From positions 62,001 to 126,000 of the forward strand of contig NZ_FNZM01000010.1 of NCBI RefSeq assembly GCF_900109265.1: a DNA stretch of 64,000 nucleotides, read 5' to 3'. This document shows positions 23,894 to 35,457 of the stretch, piece by piece (the first letter of the stretch is position 1; the number at the start of each line of letters is the position of its first letter). A program made the position numbers and the translations under genes. This stretch comes from Paraburkholderia tropica. Its GTDB lineage: Bacteria > Pseudomonadota > Gammaproteobacteria > Burkholderiales > Burkholderiaceae. Below the pieces are notes generated by a model that saw only the letters and a list, made by a program, of their open reading frames with translations, was not told the DNA's origin and did not search any database.

Positions 23894-25990
23894 TCAATGC
23901 GCCGGCGGCTGCTCCATGCCGTTGTGGCGCAGCAGCGCGTCGATGCTCGGCTCGCGGCCGCGGAACGCCTTGAACGATTCCATCGCCGGCCGGCTGCCGC
24001 CCACTTCCAGAATCTCCTTGCGATAGCGCGTGCCGGTGGCCGCGTCGAGCACGCTCGACTTCGTGGCTTGCGCGGCTTCCTCGAACGCCGCGTAGGCGTC
24101 GGCGGACAGCACTTCGGCCCACTTGTAGCTGTAGTAGCCCGCTGCGTAGCCGCCCGCGAAGATGTGGCTGAACGTATTCGGCCAGCGCGAGAACGGCGCC
24201 TGCGGAATCACGTGATAACGCTCGTTGATTTCGCGCGCGAGTTCGTTCACGGTCTTGCCCTTCGAGGCGTCGAAGTCCACGTGCAGCGCCATGTCGAACA
24301 TCGAGAACACGATCTGGCGCAGCGTGCCCAGACCGCTCTGGAAGTTCTTGGCGGCGAGCATCTTGTCGAAGAGTTCGCGCGGCAGCGGCTTGGCCGTATC
24401 GACGTGCGAGGTCATCTCCGTGAGGACGTCCCATTCCCAGCAGAAGTTTTCCATGAACTGCGACGGCAGTTCGACCGCGTCCCATTCCACGCCGTTGATG
24501 CCGGAGACCGAGAGTTCATCGACGCGCGTGAGCATGTGATGCAGGCCGTGGCCGAACTCGTGGAACAGCGTGATGACTTCGTCGTGCGTGAAGCAGGCCG
24601 GACGGCCGCCCACCGGCGCCGAGAAGTTGCAGGTGAGGTACGCGACCGGCGTCTGCACGCCATTGGCTTCGAGCTTGCGGCGCGAGCGCGCGTCGTCCAT
24701 CCATGCGCCGCCGCGCTTGCCTTCGCGTGCGTAGAGGTCGAGATAGAACTGCGCGACCAGTGAGCCGTCGGTGTTCTCGACGCGGAAGAAGCGCACGTCG
24801 TTGTTCCAGACCGGCGCGCTGTCGTCGCGGATACGCACGCCGAACAGCGTTTCCGTGACCTTGAAGAGGCCCTTGAGCACGAAGTCTTCGGGGAAGTACT
24901 GCTTCACCTCGTTTTCGGAGAACGAATAGCGCTTCTGGCGCAGACGCTCGGCCGCGAACGCCATGTCCCACGGTTCGAGTTGCGTGAGGCCGAATTCGCT
25001 GGCGGCGAATTCGCGCAGTTCTTCCCAGTCTTTCTCGGCGTGCGGACGCGCGCGCGTGGCGAGGTCTTCGAGAAAGCTCATGACCTGCGCGGGCGATTCG
25101 GCCATCTTCGGCGTGAGCGAGACTTCGGCGAAGTTGTTGTAGCCGAGCATCTTCGCTTCTTCGGCGCGCAGCTTGAGCTGTTCGTCGACGATCGCGGTGT
25201 TGTCCCATTCAGGCTTGCCGCCGCCATAGACCGGACCAAGTTCCGATGCGCGCGTGACGTAGGCGCGGTACATCGTTTCGCGCATTGCGCGGTTTTCCGA
25301 ATACTGGAGCACCGGGAAATACGAGGGGAAGTGCAGCGTGAACTTCCAGCCTTCCTGGTTATCGTGCTCGGCGGCTTCGCGCGCGGCGGCGATCACGTCT
25401 TCGGGCAGACCGGCGAGTTCCTTTTCGTCCTTTGCGTAGAACGCGTAGGCGTTGGTCGCGTCGAGCACGTGGTCCGAGAACGCCTTCGAGAGCGCGGCCT
25501 GGCGCTCCTGCAATTCGGCGAAACGCGGCTTCTGCTCTTCGGGCAACTCCGCGCCCGAGAGGCGGAAGTCGCGCAGCGCGTTGTCGAGAATCTTCTTGCG
25601 CTCGCTCGTGAGCAACTGAAACGAGTTGTGATTCGTGATGGCCTTGTACTTCTCGTACAGCGCGAGATTCTGGCCGACGCTCGACCAGAACTCGGTCACG
25701 CGCGGCAGATTCTCGCCGTAGACGGCGCGCAGCTCGGGCGTATCGGCGACGGCGTTCAGGTGGCCGATCACGCCCCAGGCGCGCGAGAGCGGTTCGGTGA
25801 CGCGCTCGACGGGCTCGACCACGTCGCTCCATTGCGCGGGCGTCATTGGTTGCGCGGCGCGTTCGACGGCGGCGTTGGCGTTCGCGAGCAGCACGTCGAG
25901 CGCGGGCGTCACGTGTTCGGGGCGGATTTCGCCGAAGCGCGGCAGGCCGGAGAAGTCGAGCAGCGGATTATCGGAGGAAGTCGTTGCCAT
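23894..25990 (-). CDS. prlC: Oligopeptidase A (M3 family zinc metallopeptidase)
   Basis: A 698-residue cytosolic peptidase that degrades oligopeptides, including cleaved signal peptides. The zinc motif is LFHEFGHGLHHML, with the M3 extension GINGVEWDAVELPSQFMENFCWE supplying the third ligand. The C-terminus has IFAGGYAAGYYSYKWAEVLSADAY and YRKEILEVGGSRPAMESFKAFRGREP, both typical of OpdA/Dcp-type enzymes. Normal length, no signal peptide. It is downstream of folD on the same strand, separated by a terminator. Confidence 0.95.
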   Translation of the reverse strand: MATTSSDNPLLDFSGLPRFGEIRPEHVTPALDVLLANANAAVERAAQPMTPAQWSDVVEPVERVTEPLSRAWGVIGHLNAVADTPELRAVYGENLPRVTEFWSSVGQNLALYEKYKAITNHNSFQLLTSERKKILDNALRDFRLSGAELPEEQKPRFAELQERQAALSKAFSDHVLDATNAYAFYAKDEKELAGLPEDVIAAAREAAEHDNQEGWKFTLHFPSYFPVLQYSENRAMRETMYRAYVTRASELGPVYGGGKPEWDNTAIVDEQLKLRAEEAKMLGYNNFAEVSLTPKMAESPAQVMSFLEDLATRARPHAEKDWEELREFAASEFGLTQLEPWDMAFAAERLRQKRYSFSENEVKQYFPEDFVLKGLFKVTETLFGVRIRDDSAPVWNNDVRFFRVENTDGSLVAQFYLDLYAREGKRGGAWMDDARSRRKLEANGVQTPVAYLTCNFSAPVGGRPACFTHDEVITLFHEFGHGLHHMLTRVDELSVSGINGVEWDAVELPSQFMENFCWEWDVLTEMTSHVDTAKPLPRELFDKMLAAKNFQSGLGTLRQIVFSMFDMALHVDFDASKGKTVNELAREINERYHVIPQAPFSRWPNTFSHIFAGGYAAGYYSYKWAEVLSADAYAAFEEAAQATKSSVLDAATGTRYRKEILEVGGSRPAMESFKAFRGREPSIDALLRHNGMEQPPAH

Positions 25991-26189
25991 GGTGCGTCCT
26001 GTTCCTTCTGTCGCGGTTAATCGATTCGGGGCGCCGCGTGGTCGCGCGCCCCGGCTGTGGGTTCGTTAGATCGGTTATTGGGGCGCAGTGCGCGCTTTCC
26101 AACCGGGTCATGCGAGCAAATTAGCAGAAGTCGGCTCGCGGCGGCGAAATCCCGACGCGCGAAACGGCGCGCGCACGGGCATCAGGCGT

Positions 26190-26219
26190 AAAAAAGCCCC
26201 GGATTTCCGGGGCTTTTTT
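26190..26219. terminator. Terminator between folD and prlC
   Basis: AAAAAGCCCCGGA / TCCGGGGCTTTTT with a 2-nt centre, T-run on both strands. On the minus strand it ends folD transcription about 85 bp past the stop. Confidence 0.9.
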
Positions 26220-26303
26220 AATATCGACGCAGGCGGCGCCATGTTGCGCCGCGCAATGCGAGGCTTGGTGCAACGGGCGGCAAACAGCGGGCCAACAGAG
26301 ATC

Positions 26304-27158
26304 CTACACGCCGGCTGCGCGCTCCGCGGCTTCGATCGTGTTGACGAGCAGCATGGTGATGGTCATCGGACCGACGCCGCCCGGCACCGGCGTGATGAAG
26401 CCGGCCTTGTCCTTGAGGCCCGCGAAGTCGACGTCGCCGCACAGCTTGCCGTTGTCGTCGCGGTTCATGCCCACGTCGATCACGGTCGCGCCCGGCTTGA
26501 TCATGTCGGCGGTCAGCACGTTGCGCTTGCCGACGGCGGCCACGACGATGTCCGCGTCGAGCGTGTGATTCGCGAGGTCGCGCGTCTTGCTGTGGCAGAT
26601 CGTGACCGTCGCGCCCTTTTCGAGCAGCAGCAGCGCCATCGGCTTGCCGACGATGTTCGAGCGGCCGATCACCACGGCGTTCGCGCCTTCGAGCGGAATC
26701 TTGTATTCCTCGAACATCTTCATCACGCCGTAAGGCGTGCAGGGGCGGAACAGCGGCTGGCCGGTCATGAGCGCGCCGGCGTTGGCGACGTGGAAGCCGT
26801 CGACGTCCTTCTCGGGCGCGATCGCTTCGATCACCTTGTGGCTGTCGATATGCTTGGGCAGCGGCAGTTGCACGAGGATGCCGTGGATCTTCGGATCGTT
26901 GTTCAGTTCGTCGATGCGCTTGAGCAGATCGGCTTCCGAGAGCGTATCCGGATAGCGGTCGTACGACGAATGGAGGCCGTTATCCTCGCACGCCTTGATC
27001 TTGTTGCGCACGTAGACCTCGCTCGCCGGATTGTCGCCGACCAGCACGACCGCGAGGCCCGGCTGATGGCCGCGTGCGGCGAGAGCGGCAGCGCGCGTGG
27101 CGACGTCGGCGCGCAGTTTCTTGGAGAGGGCGAGGCCGTCGATGAGGGTGGCAGTCAT
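26304..27158 (-). CDS. folD: Methylenetetrahydrofolate dehydrogenase / methenyltetrahydrofolate cyclohydrolase
   Basis: Bifunctional one-carbon enzyme, 284 residues from the ATG at 27158. Seen: AVVLVGDNPASEVYVRNKIKACE with the catalytic Tyr-x-x-x-Lys, GILVQLPLPKHI, the PCTPYGVM loop, and the NADP-binding VVIGRSNIVGKPMALLLL. The end matches PGGVGPMTITMLLVNT. Complete. Upstream in-frame codons were rejected because MTATLIDGLALSKKL is the normal beginning. Confidence 0.96.
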   Translation of the reverse strand: MTATLIDGLALSKKLRADVATRAAALAARGHQPGLAVVLVGDNPASEVYVRNKIKACEDNGLHSSYDRYPDTLSEADLLKRIDELNNDPKIHGILVQLPLPKHIDSHKVIEAIAPEKDVDGFHVANAGALMTGQPLFRPCTPYGVMKMFEEYKIPLEGANAVVIGRSNIVGKPMALLLLEKGATVTICHSKTRDLANHTLDADIVVAAVGKRNVLTADMIKPGATVIDVGMNRDDNGKLCGDVDFAGLKDKAGFITPVPGGVGPMTITMLLVNTIEAAERAAGV

Positions 27159-27446
27159 GGTCGGTCGAGAGTCGAGTGAGGCAGATGACAAAAGCGCGGA
27201 GCGCGAGTCGCCGGGGCAAGCGGCGGGGCGCAAACGAAGCGAATCCTAAGCGAATCCTGCGTCGCCGCGCGGATGAACAATCGCGCGAAAGCGGGCGCCG
27301 CTGTGGAGGCCGACATTATACCCGTGCGACGGGCGTGACTTGTCGCGGCCGGACGGATCGGCGGCCGGTTCTGGAAGGAAAACTGCGGAGAATGACGGTG
27401 AAGCCGTGCGGCGGTTGCCGCAGCGGCTTCACGAATGACGCAGCGA

Positions 27447-28097
27447 TTACTGCTGCTGCGCCTGTTGCGGCTTGTTGGAGAGCGCCAGACGGAGCAGGTC
27501 GGCGACCGTGTTCACGTTGAGCTTTTCCATGATGTTCGCGCGGTGCGCTTCGACGGTCTTGATGCTGATGCCGAGGTCGTCGGCGATCTGCTTGTTCAGG
27601 CGGCCCGCGATGATGCGCTCGAGCACCTGATGCTCGCGCGCCGTGAGCTTGCCCAGACGTTCGGCCGCCGCGCGCTGCTGCTGCACGTTGGTGCTTTCGC
27701 TGCGCGCCTTGTCGAGCATGCGCTCGACCAGCTTGCGCAGTTCGGCTTCGTCGAACGGCTTCTCGATGAAGTCCATCGCGCCCTTCTTCATCGTGGAGAC
27801 GGCCATCGGCACGTCGCCGTGGCCCGTGACGAAGATGATCGGCAGCGACGCGTTGTCGGCGATCAGGCGCTCCTGGAGTTCGAGCCCGCTCATGCCCTGC
27901 ATGCGCACGTCCAGAATCAGACAGGCGATCTGACCGGCTTGCTGCGCGGGCTGGTACGCCTCGAGGAATTCTTCCGCGCTCGTGAAGCACTGAACGCGGT
28001 AGCCGTTCGCTTCGAGCAGCCAGCGCAGGGAGTCTCGGACGGCCTCGTCGTCGTCGACGACAAAGACGGTTTCCTGGGTGGTGACTGGGCTGTTCAT
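27447..28097 (-). CDS. FixJ-family two-component response regulator
   Basis: A 216-residue receiver plus LuxR-type DNA-binding protein. The receiver starts TVFVVDDDEAVRDSLRWLLEANGY; Asp63 in CLILDVRMQGMSG is the phosphorylation site and IEKPFDEAEL holds the conserved Lys. The HTH is LTAREHQVLERIIAGRLNKQIADDLGISIKTVEAHRANIM. The tail is Gln-rich (NKPQQAQQQ). It overlaps the sensor kinase gene by 4 bp, so the two form a single operon. FixJ/TodT-type architecture; targets unknown, but the unit is divergent from the pyruvate dehydrogenase operon. Confidence 0.92.
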   Translation of the reverse strand: MNSPVTTQETVFVVDDDEAVRDSLRWLLEANGYRVQCFTSAEEFLEAYQPAQQAGQIACLILDVRMQGMSGLELQERLIADNASLPIIFVTGHGDVPMAVSTMKKGAMDFIEKPFDEAELRKLVERMLDKARSESTNVQQQRAAAERLGKLTAREHQVLERIIAGRLNKQIADDLGISIKTVEAHRANIMEKLNVNTVADLLRLALSNKPQQAQQQ

Positions 28098-30622
28098 GGC
28101 TCTCCCGTAACGGTTTGTGGAGTCGGTTCGTCACGACCGTCCCGCGAGGGCTGGTCGGACTCGCCGATGGGCAGACTGCAATGGAACGTGGCGCCGCTGA
28201 TGTGGCCGTCTGCTTCGACGTTGTTGACCACCCAGAGACGCCCGCGATGCGATTCGATGATCGAGCGGCAAATATTCAGCCCCATGCCCATGCCGTCGGA
28301 CTTGGTGCTGTAGAACGGTTCGAACAGGCGCTCGGCGGTGGCTTCGTCCACGCCCGGCCCCTGGTCGATCACGCTGATGCAGACGTGGCCGCCTTCGCGC
28401 TTCACGATCACGCGGATCACCGGGTCGATCGCCGCATCGGGCGCATTCGGACGCGCGTCGGCCATCGCTTCGGCGGCGTTCTTCAAGAGGTTGACGAGCA
28501 CCTGCTCGATCAGCACCGGATCGACGTAGATCACGGGCATGCGCGAGCGCATGTCGGTCACGATGCGGATACGGCGCTTGCGCGCTTCGATCTCGGCGAG
28601 CCCCACGGCGTCGGCGACGATGTCGGCGACACGCGCGGCCTGGCGCTTAGGTTCGGAGCGCTTCACGAATTCACGGATGCGCTTGATGATCATGCCCGCG
28701 CGCACGGCCTGCTGCGCGGTTTTTTCGAGCGCGGGCAGCAGGTTCTCGGGCGCGCCGCGGCCCGATTTCACCAGCGCGACGGTGCCCGAGGCGTAGTTGT
28801 TGATCGCCGCGAGCGGCTGGTTCAACTCGTGCGCGAGCGACGAGGCCATTTCGCCCATCGTCATCAGGCGGCTCGTGAACTGCAGCTTTTCGTCCTGCTG
28901 GCGGGCCAGTTCCTGCGCCTGCTTGCGCGTGGTGATGTCGGTTGCGATCTGCATCTGGGCGAGGTGGCCGTCGACCCACTGAATATACTGGCGGCGCACT
29001 TCGAACCACTTCTGGATGCTCTCGACGTAGATCTCCTGCGCGTCGGCGGTGCTCTCGGTGAGCGCCGTGGCGGGCAGGCCGGCGAAGGCGTCGACCATGT
29101 CGATGGAGTCCGACGAGGCGCTCGACGAATCGAAACCGCCGCCGCCCGCGAGTTCCAGATGGCCGTCCGGGCGGATGCCGAACAGATGACGGTAGTAGCG
29201 GTTGGCGAACAGCAGTTCGGCTTCGTCGGCGGCCAGCACGGAGACGGCCGCGTCGAGGCTTTCGAGCACGGTCGTGAAGCGCTCGTGGGCGGCGGCGAGT
29301 TCTTCGCGCGCGCGTTTCGGTTCGGTGATGTCGGTCATCGACGACATCCAGCCGGTCTGGCGGCCCGAGCTGTCGATCAGCGGCGAGACGTAGAGGCGCG
29401 CGTGGAACTGCGAACTGTCCTTGCGGCGCACGCGCAGCTCGAAGCCCGAGGAGGGCGCTTTGCCGCGCAGCGTCATGTCGAGCTGGCGCTGCATTTCCGG
29501 ATAGCTGTCGCGCGGCCAGTAGGGGAACGGCGCGGTCTTGCCGACCAGATCGCTTTCGTCCCAGCCGGTCATGCGGCAAAAGGCCGGGTTGACGTGCGTG
29601 ATGCGGCCATGCATGTCGAGCACGCGCATGCCGATCAGCACGGAATTTTCCATCGCGCGGCGGAAGAACGCTTCCGCATAGAGCGCCTGCTGCGCCTCGA
29701 AGCGCTGGCGCGTGTGCTTCCACAGGCTCCAGAGGCTCCACAGCACGAAGCAGGAGAGCCCCGCGACCAGCCACACGAGCGTGTTGTTCGTGAAGTTGGT
29801 CATCTGCGGATACGAATAGACGCGCACCGAGACGCCCTGACCCGGCGGATCGAGCGGCAGATCGTAATAGACGTCGCGCGGCAGGCGCGGGCGCGTCGAG
29901 GTAGTGGCGAGTTCGCGGTTGTTCGCGTCGAGGATCGAAATCTTGTACTTGGCCGACAGCTCCGGCGGGATGTCGTGCTTCAGGATGCCTTCGACCGAGA
30001 ACACGGCCGCGATGGAGCCAAGAAATTCGCGATCGCGGTATACCGGCGTCTGGAGCGTGATGTAGCCGTTGCCGACGTCGTCGTAAATGAGCGGCGAATA
30101 GACCTGGCGGCGCGTGGAGCGCGCCTCGGCGAACGCGGCCTTCACGGCATCGTCCATCTGCGAGTCGTTGGGCTTGGCGAGGCGCTGTCCGAAGACCGGC
30201 AGCGCGGTATTGGGCCAGCGCGGCTCCTGCTGGCTGGTGTACCAGTTCAGGTAAAGGATTTCGGGATGGCCCTGCATGATGTCCGTGGTGGACACCTGGA
30301 ACGACTGCGGGTCGTTATGGCCCGCGACCAGATCGCGCGCCAGCGCCTGCAATTGCTCTTGCGCGCCCGTCATGGAGAGGCGGATCTGTTGCTGGGCCCA
30401 GGCCACGTTGCGATAGAGCGTGTCTTCCTGCTGCTGCTGCTCGCGGCGGTTGAGGCTCCAGAGGATCAGGCTCATGACGATCAGAAATACGAGGATCGAC
30501 AGGAGCGGCGTCAACAAATAGGAGTTCGACCACCAGGGTCCGTGGTGCCAGCGAGACGGCGACGACTCGCCGGGCGAACCGGGCGGCCGCGCCGAGCGTG
30601 CGAAAAGCCGTTCGGTCAACAT
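28094..30622 (-). CDS. PAS-containing membrane sensor histidine kinase (FixL-like)
   Basis: An 842-residue inner-membrane kinase. TM1 is about residues 35-55; a large periplasmic double-CACHE-like domain runs about 56-285 (YITLQTPVYRDREFLGSIAAVFSVEGIL); TM2 is about 287-310. Two cytoplasmic PAS domains follow: ITHVNPAFCRMTGWDESDLVG, and a second near 455-580 with a Gly/Ser-rich insert. Then comes the HisKA with MGEMASSLAHELNQPLAAINNY, typical of FixL/DctB-type kinases, and an ATPase domain with LLKNAAEAM, DQGPGVD and GMGMGLNICRSIIESH. No haem-PAS residues could be confirmed, so oxygen sensing is not claimed. The periplasmic sensor suggests a small external ligand. Confidence 0.92.
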   Translation of the reverse strand: MLTERLFARSARPPGSPGESSPSRWHHGPWWSNSYLLTPLLSILVFLIVMSLILWSLNRREQQQQEDTLYRNVAWAQQQIRLSMTGAQEQLQALARDLVAGHNDPQSFQVSTTDIMQGHPEILYLNWYTSQQEPRWPNTALPVFGQRLAKPNDSQMDDAVKAAFAEARSTRRQVYSPLIYDDVGNGYITLQTPVYRDREFLGSIAAVFSVEGILKHDIPPELSAKYKISILDANNRELATTSTRPRLPRDVYYDLPLDPPGQGVSVRVYSYPQMTNFTNNTLVWLVAGLSCFVLWSLWSLWKHTRQRFEAQQALYAEAFFRRAMENSVLIGMRVLDMHGRITHVNPAFCRMTGWDESDLVGKTAPFPYWPRDSYPEMQRQLDMTLRGKAPSSGFELRVRRKDSSQFHARLYVSPLIDSSGRQTGWMSSMTDITEPKRAREELAAAHERFTTVLESLDAAVSVLAADEAELLFANRYYRHLFGIRPDGHLELAGGGGFDSSSASSDSIDMVDAFAGLPATALTESTADAQEIYVESIQKWFEVRRQYIQWVDGHLAQMQIATDITTRKQAQELARQQDEKLQFTSRLMTMGEMASSLAHELNQPLAAINNYASGTVALVKSGRGAPENLLPALEKTAQQAVRAGMIIKRIREFVKRSEPKRQAARVADIVADAVGLAEIEARKRRIRIVTDMRSRMPVIYVDPVLIEQVLVNLLKNAAEAMADARPNAPDAAIDPVIRVIVKREGGHVCISVIDQGPGVDEATAERLFEPFYSTKSDGMGMGLNICRSIIESHRGRLWVVNNVEADGHISGATFHCSLPIGESDQPSRDGRDEPTPQTVTGEP

Positions 30623-30792
30623 GGCAAGGATTGTAGCTCAGCGTAAGAGTCCAAAATGCCGTGAAAAAAGCATTAAATCGCAGATAAACCGGCCCAAACT
30701 GGTTGATATAGGCGCAAGGGCCCGAACGATTCAGCGTGCGCTGCAGCAATTTTTTGCATTATGAAATGTCATCTCGCGATTCGAAAATTTCC

Positions 30793-30822
30793 TTGCGCGA
30801 GTTCGGGGGGCGTCATTACAAT
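30793..30822 (+). promoter_or_regulatory. Candidate sigma-70 promoter of aceE
   Basis: TTGCGC, 18-nt spacer, TACAAT, about 96 bp before the aceE ATG in the 295-bp divergent region. Match is moderate. Confidence 0.35.
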
Positions 30823-30917
30823 CGCCCGCAAAGCTGCTGCGGTCGGCCCGGTTACGTCTGGGCGTCGTCGCCCGCATGGTCCGATCAACAGCGTTCCCCT
30901 ACATCCAGGAGACGAGC

Positions 30918-33614
<2,697 letters not shown>

Positions 33615-33638
33615 CGCATCACCCCTGTGCATGGCATG

Positions 33639-33669
33639 CGCGCCTCCCCGAAGCGGGGAGGCGCGTTTT
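33639..33669 (+). terminator. Strong terminator-like hairpin between aceE and aceF
   Basis: CGCGCCTCCCCG / CGGGGAGGCGCG, a perfect 12-bp stem with a 3-nt loop, followed by TTTT. It begins about 25 bp after the aceE stop and ends 23 bp before the aceF ATG. It could attenuate transcription into aceF-lpdA. Confidence 0.8.
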
Positions 33670-33692
33670 ATGCGGCCCCGGAGACACTAACA

Positions 33693-35360
33693 ATGAGTCA
33701 AGCGATCGAAGTCAAGGTGCCGGACATCGGCGATTACAAGGACATTCCTGTGATCGAGGTGCTGGTGAAGGCGGGTGATACCGTCGAGAAAGAGCAGTCG
33801 CTCATCACGCTGGAGTCGGACAAGGCGACGATGGACGTGCCGAGCCCGGCATCGGGCACGGTGAAGGAAGTGAAGGTCAAGGTTGGCGACAACGTCTCGG
33901 AAGGCGTGCTCGTCCTCGTGCTGGAAGCCGCCGGCGCCGCCGCGGCTCCCGCTGCCGCACCGGCCGCGAAGGAAGAGAAGGCTGCACCGGCCGCCGCGCA
34001 AGCCGCAGCGCCCGCGCCGGCAGCCGCTGCTGCCGCGCCCGCCGCGAGCGGCGGCGTGCAGACCGTCAAGGTCCCCGATATCGGCGACTACAAGGACGTT
34101 CCGGTCATCGAGATCGGCGTGAAGGTCGGCGACCGCGTCGAGAAGGAGCAGTCGCTCGTCACGCTCGAATCGGACAAGGCCACGATGGATGTGCCGAGCC
34201 CGGTCGCGGGTATCGTCAAGGAAATCAAGGTCAAGGTCGGTGACAACGTGTCGGAAGGCGCGGAAATCATCGTCGTGGAAGCGGAAGGTGCGGCAGCCGC
34301 TGCGCCCGCGCCGGCTGCGAAGGCGCCCGCCGAACAGCCGTCCGACGCACCGCAGGCTGCGCCCGCCAAGGCCGCGCCCGCTGCGCCGTCGGCACTCGCG
34401 CAAGCCCCGATCATCCCGGCCGGCGAAGGCGGTTCGCGCCGTCCGAGCCACGCTTCGCCTTCGGTGCGCAAGTTCGCGCGCGAACTGGGCGTCGACGTGG
34501 CGCGCGTTGCGGGCTCGGGTCCGAAGGGCCGTATCACGCAAGCCGACATCACGGCATTCGTGAAGGGCGTCATGAGCGGCCAGACGGCGGCTCCGGCTGC
34601 CGCTGCGGCTCCGGCAAACGGCGCGGGCCTGAACCTGCTGCCGTGGCCGAAGGTCGACTTCACGAAGTTCGGCCCGATCGACACGCAGCCGCTGTCGCGC
34701 ATCAAGAAGATCTCGGGCGCGAACCTGCACCGCAACTGGGTCATGATCCCGCACGTCACGAACAACGACGAAGCGGACATCACCGATCTCGAAGCGCTGC
34801 GCGTGCAACTGAACAAGGAAAACGAGAAGGCCGGCGTGAAGTTCACGATGCTGGCGTTCGTCATCAAGGCAGTGGTTGCGGCGCTCAAGAAGTTCCCGGC
34901 GTTCAACGCGAGCCTCGACGGCGACAACCTCGTGTTCAAGCAGTACTTCCATATCGGTTTCGCCGCCGATACGCCGAACGGTCTCGTCGTTCCGGTGATT
35001 CGCGACGCCGACAAGAAGGGTCTCGTCGACATCGCGAAGGAAATGACCGAGCTGTCGAAGCTCGCGCGTGAAGGCAAGCTCAAGCCGGACCAGATGCAAG
35101 GCGGCTGCTTCTCGATCTCGTCGCTCGGCGGCATCGGCGGCACGCATTTCACGCCGATCATCAATGCGCCGGAAGTGGCGATCCTCGGCTTGTCGAAGAG
35201 CGCGATGAAGCCCGTGTGGGACGGCAAGCAGTTCGTGCCGCGTCTCACGCTGCCGCTCTCGCTCTCGTACGACCACCGCGTGATCGACGGCGCGGCTGCC
35301 GCGCGCTTCAACGCGTACCTCGGCCAGATCCTCGGCGATTTCCGCCGCGTGATCCTGTAA
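33693..35360 (+). CDS. aceF: Dihydrolipoamide acetyltransferase (PDH E2)
   Basis: Core of the PDH complex, transferring acetyl to CoA. 555 residues from the ATG at 33693. Two lipoyl domains (about 1-80 and 120-200), each with the lipoylated Lys in LESDKATMDVPS, are joined by long Ala/Pro-rich linkers. A peripheral-subunit-binding domain follows (ASPSVRKFARELGVDVARVAGSGPKGRITQADI), then the catalytic domain ending SLSYDHRVIDGAAAARF with the active-site His and Asp. Its repeated lipoyl segments are near-identical at the DNA level, which makes it recombination-prone. Confidence 0.97.
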   Translation: MSQAIEVKVPDIGDYKDIPVIEVLVKAGDTVEKEQSLITLESDKATMDVPSPASGTVKEVKVKVGDNVSEGVLVLVLEAAGAAAAPAAAPAAKEEKAAPAAAQAAAPAPAAAAAAPAASGGVQTVKVPDIGDYKDVPVIEIGVKVGDRVEKEQSLVTLESDKATMDVPSPVAGIVKEIKVKVGDNVSEGAEIIVVEAEGAAAAAPAPAAKAPAEQPSDAPQAAPAKAAPAAPSALAQAPIIPAGEGGSRRPSHASPSVRKFARELGVDVARVAGSGPKGRITQADITAFVKGVMSGQTAAPAAAAAPANGAGLNLLPWPKVDFTKFGPIDTQPLSRIKKISGANLHRNWVMIPHVTNNDEADITDLEALRVQLNKENEKAGVKFTMLAFVIKAVVAALKKFPAFNASLDGDNLVFKQYFHIGFAADTPNGLVVPVIRDADKKGLVDIAKEMTELSKLAREGKLKPDQMQGGCFSISSLGGIGGTHFTPIINAPEVAILGLSKSAMKPVWDGKQFVPRLTLPLSLSYDHRVIDGAAAARFNAYLGQILGDFRRVIL

Positions 35361-35457
35361 AACCGTTTCGACCGGCCAGCACCCAACGCGCCGCATCCGC
35401 TCTTCAAGCCGATGCGCGCCGCGACCGGTGCGGCCGGTCGTTCCTGAAGGGGACACC

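Noticed and set aside
28115..30646. 843-residue plus-strand ORF opposite the sensor kinase
   Set aside because: Antisense shadow of a clear PAS-histidine kinase; no recognisable motifs.
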